64,000 nt of DNA from Chrysomallon squamiferum (lineage: Eukaryota; Mollusca; Gastropoda; Neomphalida; Peltospiridae), in the NCBI GenBank assembly GCA_012295275.1, contig CM022665.1, positions 43,221,152 to 43,285,151 of the forward strand. The letters run 5' to 3'. Below, piece after piece: positions 1 through 12,300 of the stretch (the first letter of the stretch is position 1; every line of letters starts with the position of its first letter). The position numbers and the translations under genes are program-made. The notes beneath the pieces are model-generated. The model was not told the DNA's origin and did no database searches. It saw only the letters and a program-made list of their open reading frames with translations.

Positions 1-57
1 TATCTCTAATGTGAGACCTAAACTCCCAAGTTTAATATTTCATTTTACATAACCTAC

Positions 58-205
58 TTGGACACAGCGATGGCCTTGACATTCTGTTTGCCAGCTGGAA
101 GTGTAAAAGGTCCTCTGTACTGCATGGTACATTTCTCCCCCATCCTCTGGTAGGGGTCTGGCTTTGTGCCATTGATAGTGTAATGAATAACTGTATCTGG
201 GGTTT
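58..205 (-). CDS. DZANK1: DZANK1 homologue, second coding exon (partial gene)
   Basis: The minus-strand reading is bounded by an acceptor (TATACAG) at its high end and a donor (GTAGGT) at its low end. It encodes about 49 residues, running from TPDTVIHYTINGTKPDPYQ through QYRGPFTLPAGKQNVKAIAV to SK. This matches, from memory, the N-terminal module of DZANK1, where the pattern Y-T-x-(D/N)-G-(S/T)-K-P precedes LP-x-GK-x-x-VKAIAVSK. It enters in phase 1, fitting the upstream exon at 5480-5618, and leaves in phase 2. Vertebrate DZANK1 has double zinc ribbons and ankyrin repeats and acts with NINL in dynein-linked vesicle transport at the cilium base. Those domains would lie beyond the left edge and are not visible here. 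Confidence 0.85.
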
Positions 206-810
206 CTGTATAATAATAACAATAACAATAATAACAACATCAATAATAATAATATCAACAATAGTAATGTTAATAAAAACAACAATAATAATAATATTAA
301 CAATACAATGAACAATTAATATATATCCAGGAAAAATGCACATAGCTCTAGGTTTAAAATTCAATCTTTTATTTTAAAGAAAAATAACAATAATTTAAAA
401 ATAATAAAAATATATATATATTATCCAAATAATTTTCAGTAATTATCTGTAGATATCACATCTAGTTTTTCTCACAACATTAGTTCTGTACATTATTTTG
501 AGCCAGATTATATACACTTGGACATAACATTAAATTTAAAAAATATATAATTACTGGCTGATAGGATCTAAACAATTTTTTTTTAAACAATGTTTATAAA
601 TTGTTCAACAATAAATTAAACGCAAATATAAAATGGCCACATTCACAATCACAAACATTTTATGTAGTAATTAATTCAAAAGTGTATTCATAAATTCTGA
701 ATATATTTATATGATGTGCAAACTAAATGACATGAATCAGTGAAACTGCTTCACACACACACACACACTGAGTTTCTATTTAAATTTAAAACTATTTTTG
801 GTTTGAATTT

Positions 811-975
811 CAGGGGTTAGCGCGAACGCAGACCCCCACACTAAAAAATTACGTACTCGAGTCGCCCGCATTTGGGGCGATCGCAGGGGTCAGCCCAACC
901 GGAGTGCAATGGAAAGGCCTCGCCCTGGGAGGACCACCTTGCGGATCATGGTAACCTCCCGTACCAGGTAAGTAT
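811..975 (-). ncRNA. U1: U1 spliceosomal snRNA
   Basis: Read on the minus strand, the RNA starts ATACTTACCTGG, the invariant U1 5' end that pairs with splice donors, and ends about 165 nt later with GCGCTAACCCCTG; human U1 is 164 nt. All landmarks are present: stem-loop 1 with a GGGAGG/CCTCCC stem, the U1A-binding loop ATTGCACTCC, a UCGCCC/GGGCGA stem 3, an Sm site AATTTTTTAG, and stem 4 closed by TTCG (GCGTTCGCGC). The stems differ in sequence from vertebrate U1 but stay paired, which argues for a working gene rather than a pseudogene. The stem-loop 1 loop (GATCCGCAAG) departs from the conserved U1-70K site GAUCACGAAG. The gene lies inside a DZANK1 intron on the same strand. Confidence 0.96.
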
Positions 976-1045
976 GCTTCGGCTTTTGCCTTCAGCTGTT
1001 TTATCTGTCGTTTCATACAAGTGATCGAGGTGTTTTGCATGTGGA
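976..1045 (-). promoter_or_regulatory. Probable U1 proximal promoter (PSE region)
   Basis: The 70 bases upstream of the U1 start are richer in GC than their surroundings and contain the minus-strand blocks CACCTCGATCACTTG and ACAGCTGAAGGC. An octamer-like ATGCAAAA lies at 1033-1040, about 60 bases upstream. snRNA genes carry a proximal sequence element about 50-60 bases upstream, so position supports the call, but the element is lineage-specific and I cannot match it exactly. Confidence 0.5.
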
Positions 1046-2295
1046 TAGAGTGGCAAAATTGATAAAATATTTAATTCTGTGTTTTACATTTAAATTATTT
1101 GAAAACACCTTCTATTTCGTTTAACTTTTATGCTTTTAATGATAAAAATAATTTTTTACTTTATCATTACATTTATATAAAAATCGGCATTTTATGAAAC
1201 ATTTAGTCCTCATTGTTGCACGATATAGTATGGACCAATCAACGGGCTAGTTCTGGCTAGCGTTCTTGCTAAAAATAGACATCAACCTGAACTTCCAGTT
1301 TAGAAGTTTTAATATATAGAACAAAGATAAAACATTTGTGCTGACTTAAAGGGTCATTAAATATACTTAATGCAAGACTCGAAAATGTATGAAGTGTGGA
1401 ATATAAATGCAAAATTCTTGATTTTATAAGCAACTCCATTTACAGTTTACGTTACTAAACAACTCAATGGCTAAGGGGTGACACATTCTATAAATAGATT
1501 TTATTTGTTTCCATCCAACACAGCAATGACTGCTAGTTGGTTAAGCCAGTGACTGTGTCTACTGAGCTAGATATTTATCACACGAGAACATGTCCAGTAT
1601 GCATGAAATGAACATTATAATAATAATATCAAATTATATTGCATATGCTGTCATATTGCAATGTATGATTTTTTTTTTTTTTCAGTTTATTCATTTACAT
1701 TATTCTGTATTATAAAATTTATGATTAAAAGTGTGCATATATATTTACTAAATATTGCAGTATGTGATTTTTTTCAGTTCATTAATTTATATTATACTGT
1801 ATTTAAATATCCATTTTTACTAATTATTGCTATTTACCTTAACTTTGCAGTATTTGATTCTTTTTTCAATTTATTAATTTATATTATATCACATTATAAA
1901 ATTTAAGATTAAAAATATTGTTTTTTTTGGTTTTTTGTTTTATTTATTTTTTTCTAATTACCTTAATTTTTATTATCAGCAGGAAACTACTTGAAAATGT
2001 ATTTGCTATATACAAAAAACAAAAATAAAAACTGTGACATGAAGAAGTCACACAGATGGAATATGCAAAGTCACATAGTTTTACAAAGAGATAGTACATA
2101 AAAATATTAACCAGTCTCTAACTAGCTAAGCCAGGTAAATCATGCACTGAACAAATATCTACATGTCAAATATCTTTTATGTGACTTCCAGAATAAAAAA
2201 GAGCTTAAATAATTTTATTATTTTAATAAAATGAATTATATTTTATCACATTTTTTAAAAATAAAATTAATATTTATTTTGTTAAAGTTTATCAC

Positions 2296-2336
<41 letters not shown>

Positions 2337-4589
2337 AAAGTGTTTCAAAAAGAATTTCAAAAATGGATTGTCAGAAATGATATATGTGTGTTTCAAACTT
2401 TTCAGATTTCAAAATTTTATTGGATTTATAGATTTATTCATAATACATGTTAATTTATTGAAATTTTGAAATTTAGATTTTTGAAAATTTAATTTTATTT
2501 ATCAAATTTTTATTTTATTTTATTTATATTTTTTATAATACACTATATTACAGTATAGTATAGCATAGTATTTTATTGTTTGTGATTTATTGATCACTAT
2601 TATCTTGAAATCAACAAAGTTCTACTTGCGCTACACATCATTATTTTCACCTAATCAATGAATTCTGAAACATATCCAAGGATAAGTTATAATTATACCG
2701 TACATCTGATAGAGAATATCGACATTTCCCCCTTCACAATACAAAATCATCCTCAGTGTTATACAGATCAGAACACAGACAAGAGAAAACAAAAGCTGCT
2801 GAAGAGAAATAAGCAGATTCTATTAATCAAAGCAAAAGTGGTCAAAATTTCTCTTGGTGTACCAAATGCTATAAAGAATGAACATTTTGGCCAGTTTTTA
2901 ATTTTATTCAAAATGTACAAAGAGAGAAAGAGAGCAAAAAGTTTCAGTTAATTATGCTAGTCACAAAGATGTATTATTAAAAATAGTGTTTCAATTCATT
3001 AGAAGTTTAACATGGTGGTCACTCTACAAGTAAAAGTAACAGTAATGATCAGGAAGGATTGATTCACACTGAACCAGGCATTCAACAACCTTCTGTTGAT
3101 GATAATTTATGTATCTATCTTCAAAAAAATGTAATAGACAAAAATAATGTATTTATTAATTTGTCATTGTTATTATTATTGTTATTGTTATTGTTATTGT
3201 TATTATTGTTATTATTAAGAGTAAAACACTTGTATATAAATTGGTATTTTATATAACTATCAACATTCTATACAACTCAGTACACATCTACATGCATATA
3301 TATTGCATACATTTCACTATTTAAACACTGCAAGTCCATTATTTTAATACACTATCCTCATAATGTAAAGAAAATGAAAATCTGTTCATATTAAACACAA
3401 AATATTAGTAAATACGGACACATCCTAAAGACAAATACAAGTTTACTGTCCTTATTGATTAAATGACCGCATGACTACATGACAACAAAATGGAGAACAA
3501 AATTAGTTGTCTGCTGTTGCTATAGTGATGTATAACACGTCTGATGAATGTTCAAAATGAAGGCCTAATTATTAATGACACAATACAAACAGCTCCGAAA
3601 ACAAAACTAATGAATGGATTATGGATTAACAAAAGAATGCTATAAATCCTTGACTAGTCACCTGCCTCAGTTAAACAGTCTTGGAGGTCATGTAAATATA
3701 GATGCCTTCTTATTTTTTTTTTTGTTGTTGTATATTGAAGTCTTTTTTATCATCACAATTGCCCGTTTTCTTTTTTCTTTCTTTTTTGAATTTTTTTACA
3801 TTTTGAAGCATTAATTAATTTAGAACAAAAGAAGTGTTTATAAATTGTTCGCTTGTTATTTAGTGACTTAAAAATAATTAATAATTAAACTGAAGCGTAT
3901 TATTGTTGTTATAGTTGTATTTTAAAATCAGTTTTCAGTTTACTGTCTAAAGGAATCCTCATTAATTTTTTTATAAATATACATTATCCATAAAATTCTT
4001 TAATAAATCTGCATTTCCAGTAATGTGTATATTTTCTTAAATATAAACATTTATCATATAAAATAGAATATAAATAAACCTACCCTTTTTAAAGTTTTGT
4101 GATAACAGAGCTAGCTTATATTCCTTTCAATAATTTTACTGACTTATAAAATAAATTGAAAATAAAAATAAACAGAATTCTTTGAAATTTACTTGTTGCA
4201 TGAAAGCAGGAAATCAGTACTGTTACTTATGAGATAAACTAATAAAGTATTCATTTTTATTTCATTTTAAAACAAAATGTGTTTAATTAGGACTGGCAGT
4301 GAGGTCTGGATGTGCTAATAACATGAATAAATAATATTTATATTTACAATCTACTTCACAAATCAACACGAGACCTCCACATAGAATACCAGTAATCAAA
4401 CAATCATCTAACATTAAACAGGTTCTCGAACTTAGTCGTCTCTAAAAAAAGTAAAAAAATAAAATAAAATAAAATAAAATAATATAAAATAATATTCTCC
4501 TAACACAACAAGATTTGTTGTCTGAGTTGGCAGTAAACATAATTTCTTCCAACAGATATGTATGCTAGTTTGCAAATATTTTGTAAAAT

Positions 4590-5037
4590 ATTTACCCAAA
4601 ATTACAGTGCAACCATTAGGGTAACTAGACAGTTGTCTAGGCTGCACACCTCACAGATGTGGTATTTATAATTTTGATTTTGCATATTTAAAACATATTG
4701 CTATCTGTAATTTGCATTCACTCTCATAAAGGGACCATTTTTCTTTATTTTGCATTGTTTAACCACAGACAGTGTTGTATGTTTTTAAACACGAAAACAC
4801 ATGTGTCCCTAAGCATTGGATAACACAGCCACTGCCTTATTAATGTATGCTGTGTCTTTAACATTTGTGTTGTTGGCTTCTTATGGTACTTATTCTTGCA
4901 GTTTAAATTAAAGTCAAGTTTGTGCTTTTTATGTTTTCTACAATACATGATTTAAAAACTGAAGTTAGTGATTTTTTTGTAGGGAATGCAAGTAGTGAGA
5001 CTTGCCTAGGGTGCAAAATAATCTGGCACCAGCCCTG
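4590..5037 (-). mobile_element. Possible decayed hAT-type DNA transposon remnant
   Basis: On the minus strand the segment starts CAGGGCTGGTGCCAG, followed by TTTTGCACCCTAGGC. That resembles the terminal repeat of many hAT-family elements (CAGGGC...GCACCCTAGGC). About 400 bp away, the plus-strand phrase TAACTAGACAGTTGTCTAGG resembles internal hAT sequence. No clear second terminal repeat, target-site duplication or transposase frame is visible, so limits and class are tentative. Confidence 0.3.
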
Positions 5038-5479
5038 ATTATATATAATTTTGAGAAAGTTTCTAATTCAGGTAAAACAAAATTTTTTTTTTTTTTTTTT
5101 TTTACTCAGTAATTGTTATGATGTTATTATATATTTTTTTAAATTAAATTATTTCCTTAGATAATTGTCAATACATATATTTATACAAATATAAAAATAG
5201 GGAACTATCTATATATATCCAAATATATACAAACATCCACAAATACCATTATAATTATACCTACTGAGCAGATGATTTTATTTTTATATCATTGATATTA
5301 TCATTATTTTCTTTAAATTGCTAAGTTAAAAGAAGAAAAATAAAAAGAAAGAAAAAAAAATGAAACCTAATGGTCAGCTTTATGTAACATTAATAAACAA
5401 GGGACAGTAATTATACTTTTTTTTAACAGAAACATGACAAGTTCTTGTTTTAATTTATATAAAAATAAATTAGAAATAC

Positions 5480-5585
5480 CTGTTCTAATCTCAATCTTGG
5501 TACTGGAGTCAATGACAGTTTTTCTTCCCAGGCCTGGAGCCCGAAGTGGGATAATTGTTGGGACAAGGATTGACCCTGCAGTCAT
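5480..5585 (-). CDS. DZANK1: DZANK1 homologue, first coding exon
   Basis: The minus-strand ATG at 5583-5585 opens a 35-codon frame starting MTAGSILVPTIIPLRAPGLG and continuing RKTVIDSSTKIEIRT, then a donor (ACAG/GTATTT). The start MTAGS-x-x-VP-x-IIPLR-x-P is the characteristic DZANK1 N-terminus as I recall it from vertebrates, which fixes the start codon. The exon extends upstream to 5618, where TTTTACCAG gives an acceptor, leaving 33 bases of 5' UTR in it. It ends in phase 1 and joins the exon at 58-205 to give ...EIRT-E-TPDTV. The protein is probably cytoplasmic and ciliary, by analogy with the vertebrate protein. Confidence 0.88.
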
Positions 5586-5618
5586 GATGATGTAGCAGGT
5601 GTATCCTCAGTTTATAAC
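5586..5618 (-). other. DZANK1 5' UTR segment in the start-codon exon
   Basis: These are 33 bases between the acceptor (TTTTACCAG/GTTATAAACTG on the minus strand) and the ATG. There is no upstream ATG in the segment. Confidence 0.65.
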
Positions 5619-5700
5619 CTGGTAAAAGTAATTTTTAAAATTAAAAATAATAAAATAATAAAAAATAAAAAAGGAAAAGAACTTACAACAAAATAAAATA

Positions 5701-5741
<41 letters not shown>

Positions 5742-6726
5742 AGCAAAATAAAATAAAATAATCAGGGTATTATATTCAACACACAAAGAGTTCCAAAGTA
5801 CTGAGAAAACCAAAACCAAATTACATGTATTATAAAGGACAAGCATTATCTTTTGAGTAAAACTTTTTAAATTTGGAACCCACACTTGCAAACTGTGAAA
5901 AATACACATGATATGGTGACTTATATTAATTAAGGATCATGATGAGTAAGGTAAGGTCTTATGACCAGGACAAATCGGACTTAAATGAATGGGTCCCAAA
6001 ATAATTGTGTATTTGGAAATTGTAAACTATGATAATTGGTTATATCTTTAGAAATAGCTGTCTGATTTTAATAACAGAAAATCACATGCCTTGCTTTGTG
6101 ATGGTATCATTTGTTTTGTTTAATTTTTATTATTTACTTGCACTTCATTAAGTTTTGTTTTGAGCATCATTTTTCTTTCCAAAGCAGTATATCCAACTTT
6201 ACTAATATTAAAAATTAATTTAAAAATAAATTATTTACAACAATAATTACCTATACATATATATACATGTACTTTGAAATGGGATTCTTAATTATTCAAA
6301 TTAATGCATAACTAAAGCTATGAATGAACGTCTGAATAATTATTTTTGATTGGCGACTGTTGTTAGAGAAGAAACATTGTCAGATATTTACTTTTACTAC
6401 TAAATAAACAATCGTGTTTCATTCAGAAATTTAACGAATAAATATATTATTTTATTTTGTTTTATTTTCATTAAAGAATATTTCATAGCTGTCAATATGT
6501 CATATTATTTTTTAGCATTATGATTATTTTCTGTGACCGTTAGTGTATTGCTAGCTTTTGATTAATACGGTACTTTCACATCCGATAAAAAATCTATTTA
6601 TATTCGATAATAAAAAATAATTTTAAAAATACATATTTGTGCGTTTTAACCCCTACGTTAAGCGAACAGTGATGTCAATGTAAAGATAATTTTTCAAAAA
6701 GAAAAACAAGTTAAAATAAAATTTAC

Positions 6727-6800
6727 CTGGCAAATATCCCGATGAACTTGTTTTGGCTTGTAGCAACAACCGCCTTAGAGATATTTAGAGACGCGGCAAA
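6727..6800 (-). promoter_or_regulatory. Probable DZANK1 untranslated first exon with CCAAT promoter
   Basis: A strong donor (GCCAG/GTAAATTT, minus strand) ends a GC-richer island at 6727, about 1.1 kb upstream of the start-codon exon. The island holds GCCGCGTCTC and a CCAATCA box (plus-strand TGATTGG at 6801-6807) and has no TATA box. This is what an untranslated first exon with its TSS would look like. The upstream end of the exon is a guess, because nothing in the sequence fixes the TSS. Confidence 0.55.
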
Positions 6801-7801
6801 TGATTGGATAGTCGCAGCAAGTGCGTTACCAAAGAGTTAAAACATGGGACATAACTCTATTGTCTCCCTTATTAAAGTAAAATTTCCAAAAAGGATTCAA
6901 ATAATACTTATAATATATATTACGATCTTTTGTAGACGATTATTAAAATATATATTAAGGCACTTCTATCAAAGGACATTAAAACAAATCGTTATTTTGT
7001 TTATGTACATTTTTTTTTTTTTTTAAATTTTAACTACATAATTTTCATAAATTCGGATAGCCACTAAGCCAGTCATTTGATTTATTTGGTATTTATAATC
7101 TTTGAAATTACCGAAAAATAAATTGTATAGCAACTTTTCGTTACTTACTGGGGTTAAATAAATCAATGATTTCAAACTCAGTAACAGACTAAACAGCTTA
7201 AATAATAAACTAGTTGGAAAGTAAAAAAGAAAGAAAAAAACCCGAATGCTTGTACATTTTTACAACTTTCTGTAAGCTGAATTTGATTAACTGTGATAAT
7301 TTAAATTATTAAACCAGTCTCTATTTAGATGAGTTTTTTCTTCTTCTCCTCCCCCCCTCTTATCTAATACTGACTTTTTATTTTAAATGACAAGCAAAAG
7401 AAACCAAATAAGAATTTGACGTTTATTTCCCAAATAACCAAACTTTTGGCGTCTCGATTAAAATGTCCTCATCACTGCAAAACTAACGTCAACAGCTGTC
7501 TGTTGTTATTACAGCTACTACTGCTACTACTACTACAACTAACATACAAATTAATATGTTGCTAATGGGTCTTGGTTTAGCGTCTCGGACTTAATCCGTC
7601 TTTTAGCGGATAATGCACTCCAGCCGTCTTGGATTTTATGTGAGTTTGTTTTTTGTTTCTAAAATAAACAAATAAATAAATAAATTAGTAATTATATAAA
7701 ATGTTATTTCAGGTTAACGCAGAATAAAACTATTTAAGATTTTCGTCATATATTTTCTATTTATAACTTACTGCTACAATTTTATTGATATCGGCTTGCT
7801 T

Positions 7802-7802
<1 letters not shown>

Positions 7803-7838
<36 letters not shown>
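7803..7838. repeat. 36-base A homopolymer
   Basis: An uninterrupted A run. Similar long runs occur at 2300-2334, 9271-9297 (T), 58556-58598 and 59048-59076. No retroposon body can be attached to it. Confidence 0.9.
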
Positions 7839-7839
<1 letters not shown>

Positions 7840-8032
7840 CCAAATTATTATTTATTTCAACTAATATAGATATAAATTGCAAACTGTAACTTAATTTTTA
7901 AATATAATTTTAATATATTTTTCTTTATTAATAACAACAAAACTCGAAATTATTGTGCACGTATAGAGGACGCTCCACAAGCTGTTAAATACGAGTTCTA
8001 TTATTTATTATTTATTGATTTATTTGTGCATT

Positions 8033-8033
<1 letters not shown>

Positions 8034-8076
<43 letters not shown>
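8034..8076. repeat. (ATT)n microsatellite
   Basis: About fourteen perfect ATT units in intergenic DNA. Confidence 0.9.
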
Positions 8077-8485
8077 TAATTTATCAATTAATTAATTATT
8101 ATTTTATGCATTAACATAATCATGAGAAAGAAAAACGAATAAAAAACATTAATGGCGACAAAAAATCAAACTGAAATACTAATGTATCTTTCCTTTCTTT
8201 AAGCATTATTTACTGTTTTGTAATCATTTTTAGCGCTTTTAGATGTTTTAGGATAAAGAAAATGCAAAACACCATGCTATATTTTTATTCGTTTTATTTA
8301 AAATGAGTATAAATATTCCTATATTTAATTAACGATCACACACTATTTAGATTTTTATAAAATAATATATATATTATTTTATTATTATTATTATTTTTTT
8401 TTTACAATGCTCTTTAAGTTTTTACATTTATTACTTTTTGTAAATATATACGGCCTCGCTATTGCTTTCACCATATACCTTTTTG

Positions 8486-8673
8486 ATGAATGAATGAATT
8501 ATGTATATTGTATTTTATACGTAAAAACGTCAGTGTTCTATATTTGTAAAATAATACATACTTTCTTTTAAATAAGGCAATGAATGAATGAATTATGTAT
8601 ATTGTATTTTATACGTAAAAACGTCAGTGTTCTATATTTGTAAAATAATACATAATTTCTTTTAAATAAGGCA
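8486..8673. repeat. Two-copy 94-bp tandem duplication, nearly identical
   Basis: Copies at 8486-8579 and 8580-8673 both begin ATGAATGAATGAATTATG and include ACGTAAAAACGTCAGTG. They differ at one base that I can see (catactttc versus cataatttc), so the duplication is recent or was homogenised. No gene is involved. Confidence 0.92.
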
Positions 8674-9266
8674 AAAACACTTAACCGTAGAGCGAAGCGA
8701 GGCAAAAAATTTGTGCTCCGACGTGAAAGACGCAAAATCTTCGATTCCATTTATATTTTATATTTTTTAAATTAAAATTATATATATATATAAAAAAAAA
8801 ATTTTTATGATGCATTTGCCTCAATGTTGTTACCTCCATGATATATTTATATATAATTTAGTGCATTAAATAGCGATTAAAAAGAATAATAAAAAATAAA
8901 TATTAATAGTAGTTGTAATAAAAAATATTTTAAATATTTTAAATCTCAGAATATCTATTTTTCTTTCAGTTTTAGACTATATTTTTAAGTTTCAAGTAAA
9001 TGGTTAAATAAATAGCCATCATTTTGCCTACAGTAAAAATCGTTTTAATCAGTTTTTGTAGCTTGTTTTGTTTTGAAATTAACTAGTAATTTGAATAGTA
9101 ATGTGAATTTATGTTTTATAAAAAAAAAAAAAAAACCCCCCAAAAATTAGTTAATTAATTACAAATACTTGTATTATTTCAGTATTTGCTACATTAATTT
9201 ATAAATATAAATAAAGTTTTTAAATTTTTTTTCCCAATGAACATTCTGTGAAAATAACAAGTAAAT

Positions 9267-9301
<35 letters not shown>

Positions 9302-12300
9302 AATCATAGTACTCATTTTCATCCAAACATATCACTGATCTCCTTTTAAGTCAATAACTCAACTTTCACAAAACAGCAATAGTTTAATAACAAAAGAAGA
9401 CAAACACATTTTTTGTATTAAAGATTTTTTTTTATTGTATATGATCCAGTTAAAGTGGTGTGCCACAAAATAAGTCTTTAAGAAACTATACAAAAAGAGT
9501 CAAAGTTGGAACTGGACAAAGTTGAAGCACTGGTTTTTGTAATCTAATGTAGTACTGAGGTAGCACCATGCATTGATATGGATGTTAGTTGTCAATACAT
9601 AATTATTGTGGAAGCAAATGATCCTAAAGCTGGAACCAAACACCATGAAAATATATCTAGAATTCTCAGAAATGTTCTAAAAAATGTTTTCATCTCAAAA
9701 ACAAAATTTTTAATTTGACAGAAATTGTAAATTTACTTTTTCACTTTGTTAGTTCTTTAGGTTACTGCTGGTTTTTTTTTTTCAACAATAAACAACCTGT
9801 TATACACCAATTTAAAATCTGAATATTGATATTACATTAATTTTAAAATAAAAACTTAATACTGAAATTAAATTATTTTTTTTTAAATTTTGATGATCAG
9901 TTTATTCTGTCTGATGAACAACAATTTGGTATTCATATTTTATTTACTTAAAATCCAGTAACAGATAAATGAGGGAATAAATTTCCACCAGAACTTTAGT
10001 GAAATCATAAACATACAATTTTATAATTGCATCAGTGTGTTTTAGACATATGTTTACCATTCACTGCATTAATTCATTTCTATAATCAGAAAAACTATAT
10101 ACATCAGTCTTAACTAGTAATTAATTACAAAGGAAAATATTCTTGAAAGAATATATTTCTGAAGAGATAATTAACATGCTCATTAATGAAGGACTTGCAA
10201 ACAGTTTTCCACACGTCAAATTTTTTTTTTTAAATATTTTTACCTGAGAATAAATTCAATATTCATTAATTTTGACAAATTCAAGAAGATATTTTAATGG
10301 TGTTCAGAACAACGATTCATTCAGAATTACTTACCTTTTAAGTAACAATAACTAATCTGAAATAAATAAATAAATATTATGAATGTCATCACAATTTGTA
10401 GTTTTACAGTTATGTTTTTCAAGAAAATAATAGTAAAAAAAATTAAACAAAAATATACGATTATTTATCAACTGTGAATGGAAAATGACAAGAACACTCC
10501 TTTGTTCTGGTTAATTTTGCACAACACACAAAACATTTAAATAAATAAATAAATTATTTAAAAAAAAAAACCCAAAAAACCTCAGTATTAATCAATAATT
10601 TTTTGAAAAAAAATCACAAAAATCACAAAAATAAAAGCAAAAATTAAATTAAATATAAATTTTAAATCAACATTTCATTAGTTTAAAAGGTAATTTCAAA
10701 AAATAAAATAAAAATAAATCTTTTAGTGTCACAGTATTACTTCACAACACAGTGAAAAATGACACAAACAAGCAACACAGTAAGAAGCAGACGACAACAC
10801 AAAATATTCACAAAGCTTGAAATGCTTAGCATTTATCAGAAATTGGTGGAAAAATATTCCAATTTCTGATAGGAACATTATTATTATATGTACATTTTAA
10901 AATTATGTAAGTAAAAGATTAACAAAAATCAAAAAATAAATAAATAAAAAATAAACAAAAAAAATCCTGATGTGCTGATTTTCAATTTACATTTTGTACT
11001 CTATATATCATTTAACCTGAATTTCTAATTTTTAAATTCTGGATTAGTTATCATTATTAAAATAAAAAAAAAAAAATAAAAAAAAAAAATATATAAAATA
11101 AATAAAATTTAATATATAAAATTAAAAGTTCAAGTGGATCTTTTATTTTCAGTTATATATACTTTTTTGAAATTCTTGAACGGAAATAATTGTTTGAGAA
11201 TGGTTATTCAATGTGGAATTTTGCATTTACTAAAAAAAGACCAAAAACATGTGGTCACACTCCGCATGCTTGTTTTCTTTCAACTGCATGAATATATTTT
11301 ATCTACATCTCAACACAAATATCTGTTTCACTGTTACTAAACCCAGCCAACATTTATCTCAGTGCCTTAATGTCACCTCATCTCTTCTTATCTTCATACA
11401 AAGATTTAAAAAAAAAAAAATTATATATATAAAGAAAACAAAATAAAATAAATGCAAAATTCCAAATCGACACATTCTTTAAAATTTTGTGATAAATAAA
11501 AAAAAAAAAAAAAAAAAAAAAAAATAATATATATATTGGAAAGAATGAATTAAATAATCTAAATATAAATTTAAAAATAAATAAAAACCATTCCTGGAAA
11601 ATTAAAAACCTGAGTAGCTTATTATTATTATTATTATTCTGTCAGTGAATGGAAAATATTGTGGTTGTGGGTACTTGCAAATTTTCAGTGAATACAATTT
11701 CTTTAAATATAAAAACCTGAATAAAACTGTGCATAAAACTTACAAAGTGGAACCATAGCTCAATTATGTATACATAAAGAAATAAAAAAAAGAATTAGTT
11801 TGTATTTATGTTGTAAAATAAAAAAATGTTAAAAAAAATCTAAAGATTTTTCTTTATATTATTTTCTGAAATAAAAAAAAATCCTCACAAAATCATCAAT
11901 AATATATTTACTTTTTAAAAACATGAGCTATTGCTTATTTTACTCTTTGAAATATTTTAAAAGATAATACATTTTTTTTATAAATGAAGGCATTAACATT
12001 AATTAAAGTAGCAAATTATTTTCAAAATATTACTAAAAAGAAACATAAAAAAAAAAAAAAAAAAAAAAACATTGCACATTTAAGATGTAAGTATAATACA
12101 TGGACTAAAAGCCACCATTAAAATAAATGATAAAACAAGTCTATTAAGAAAACACTGAAAAAAGAAAAATTCCAGTAAGACATAAAGAGAATTTTAAATA
12201 TTCTTACAAATTACTTGAAAATTTGCTTTAAAAAATATTGGCAGTGAGCTTTTTTTTAATGTGACCAACTTCCATGAAAAGAAATAAAGAAACACTGATT

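Larger units (their letters stand above)
206..5479 (-). other. DZANK1 intron containing the U1 gene
   Basis: This is the intron between the two visible DZANK1 coding exons. It carries the U1 gene at 811-975, a 35-base A run at 2300-2334, a GTT/ATT microsatellite near 3165-3218, an AAAT run near 4455-4485 and a possible decayed hAT-type element near 4590-5037. The rest is A/T-rich sequence in which I see no further exon. Confidence 0.7.

Noticed and set aside
849-1040. 63-codon minus-strand frame
   Set aside because: It runs through the U1 snRNA gene and its promoter; the sequence is explained by the RNA.
6844-7026. Possible head-to-head gene (ATG followed by GTAAAA) next to the DZANK1 promoter
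   Set aside because: Only eleven codons precede the possible donor and no downstream exon was found on the plus strand.
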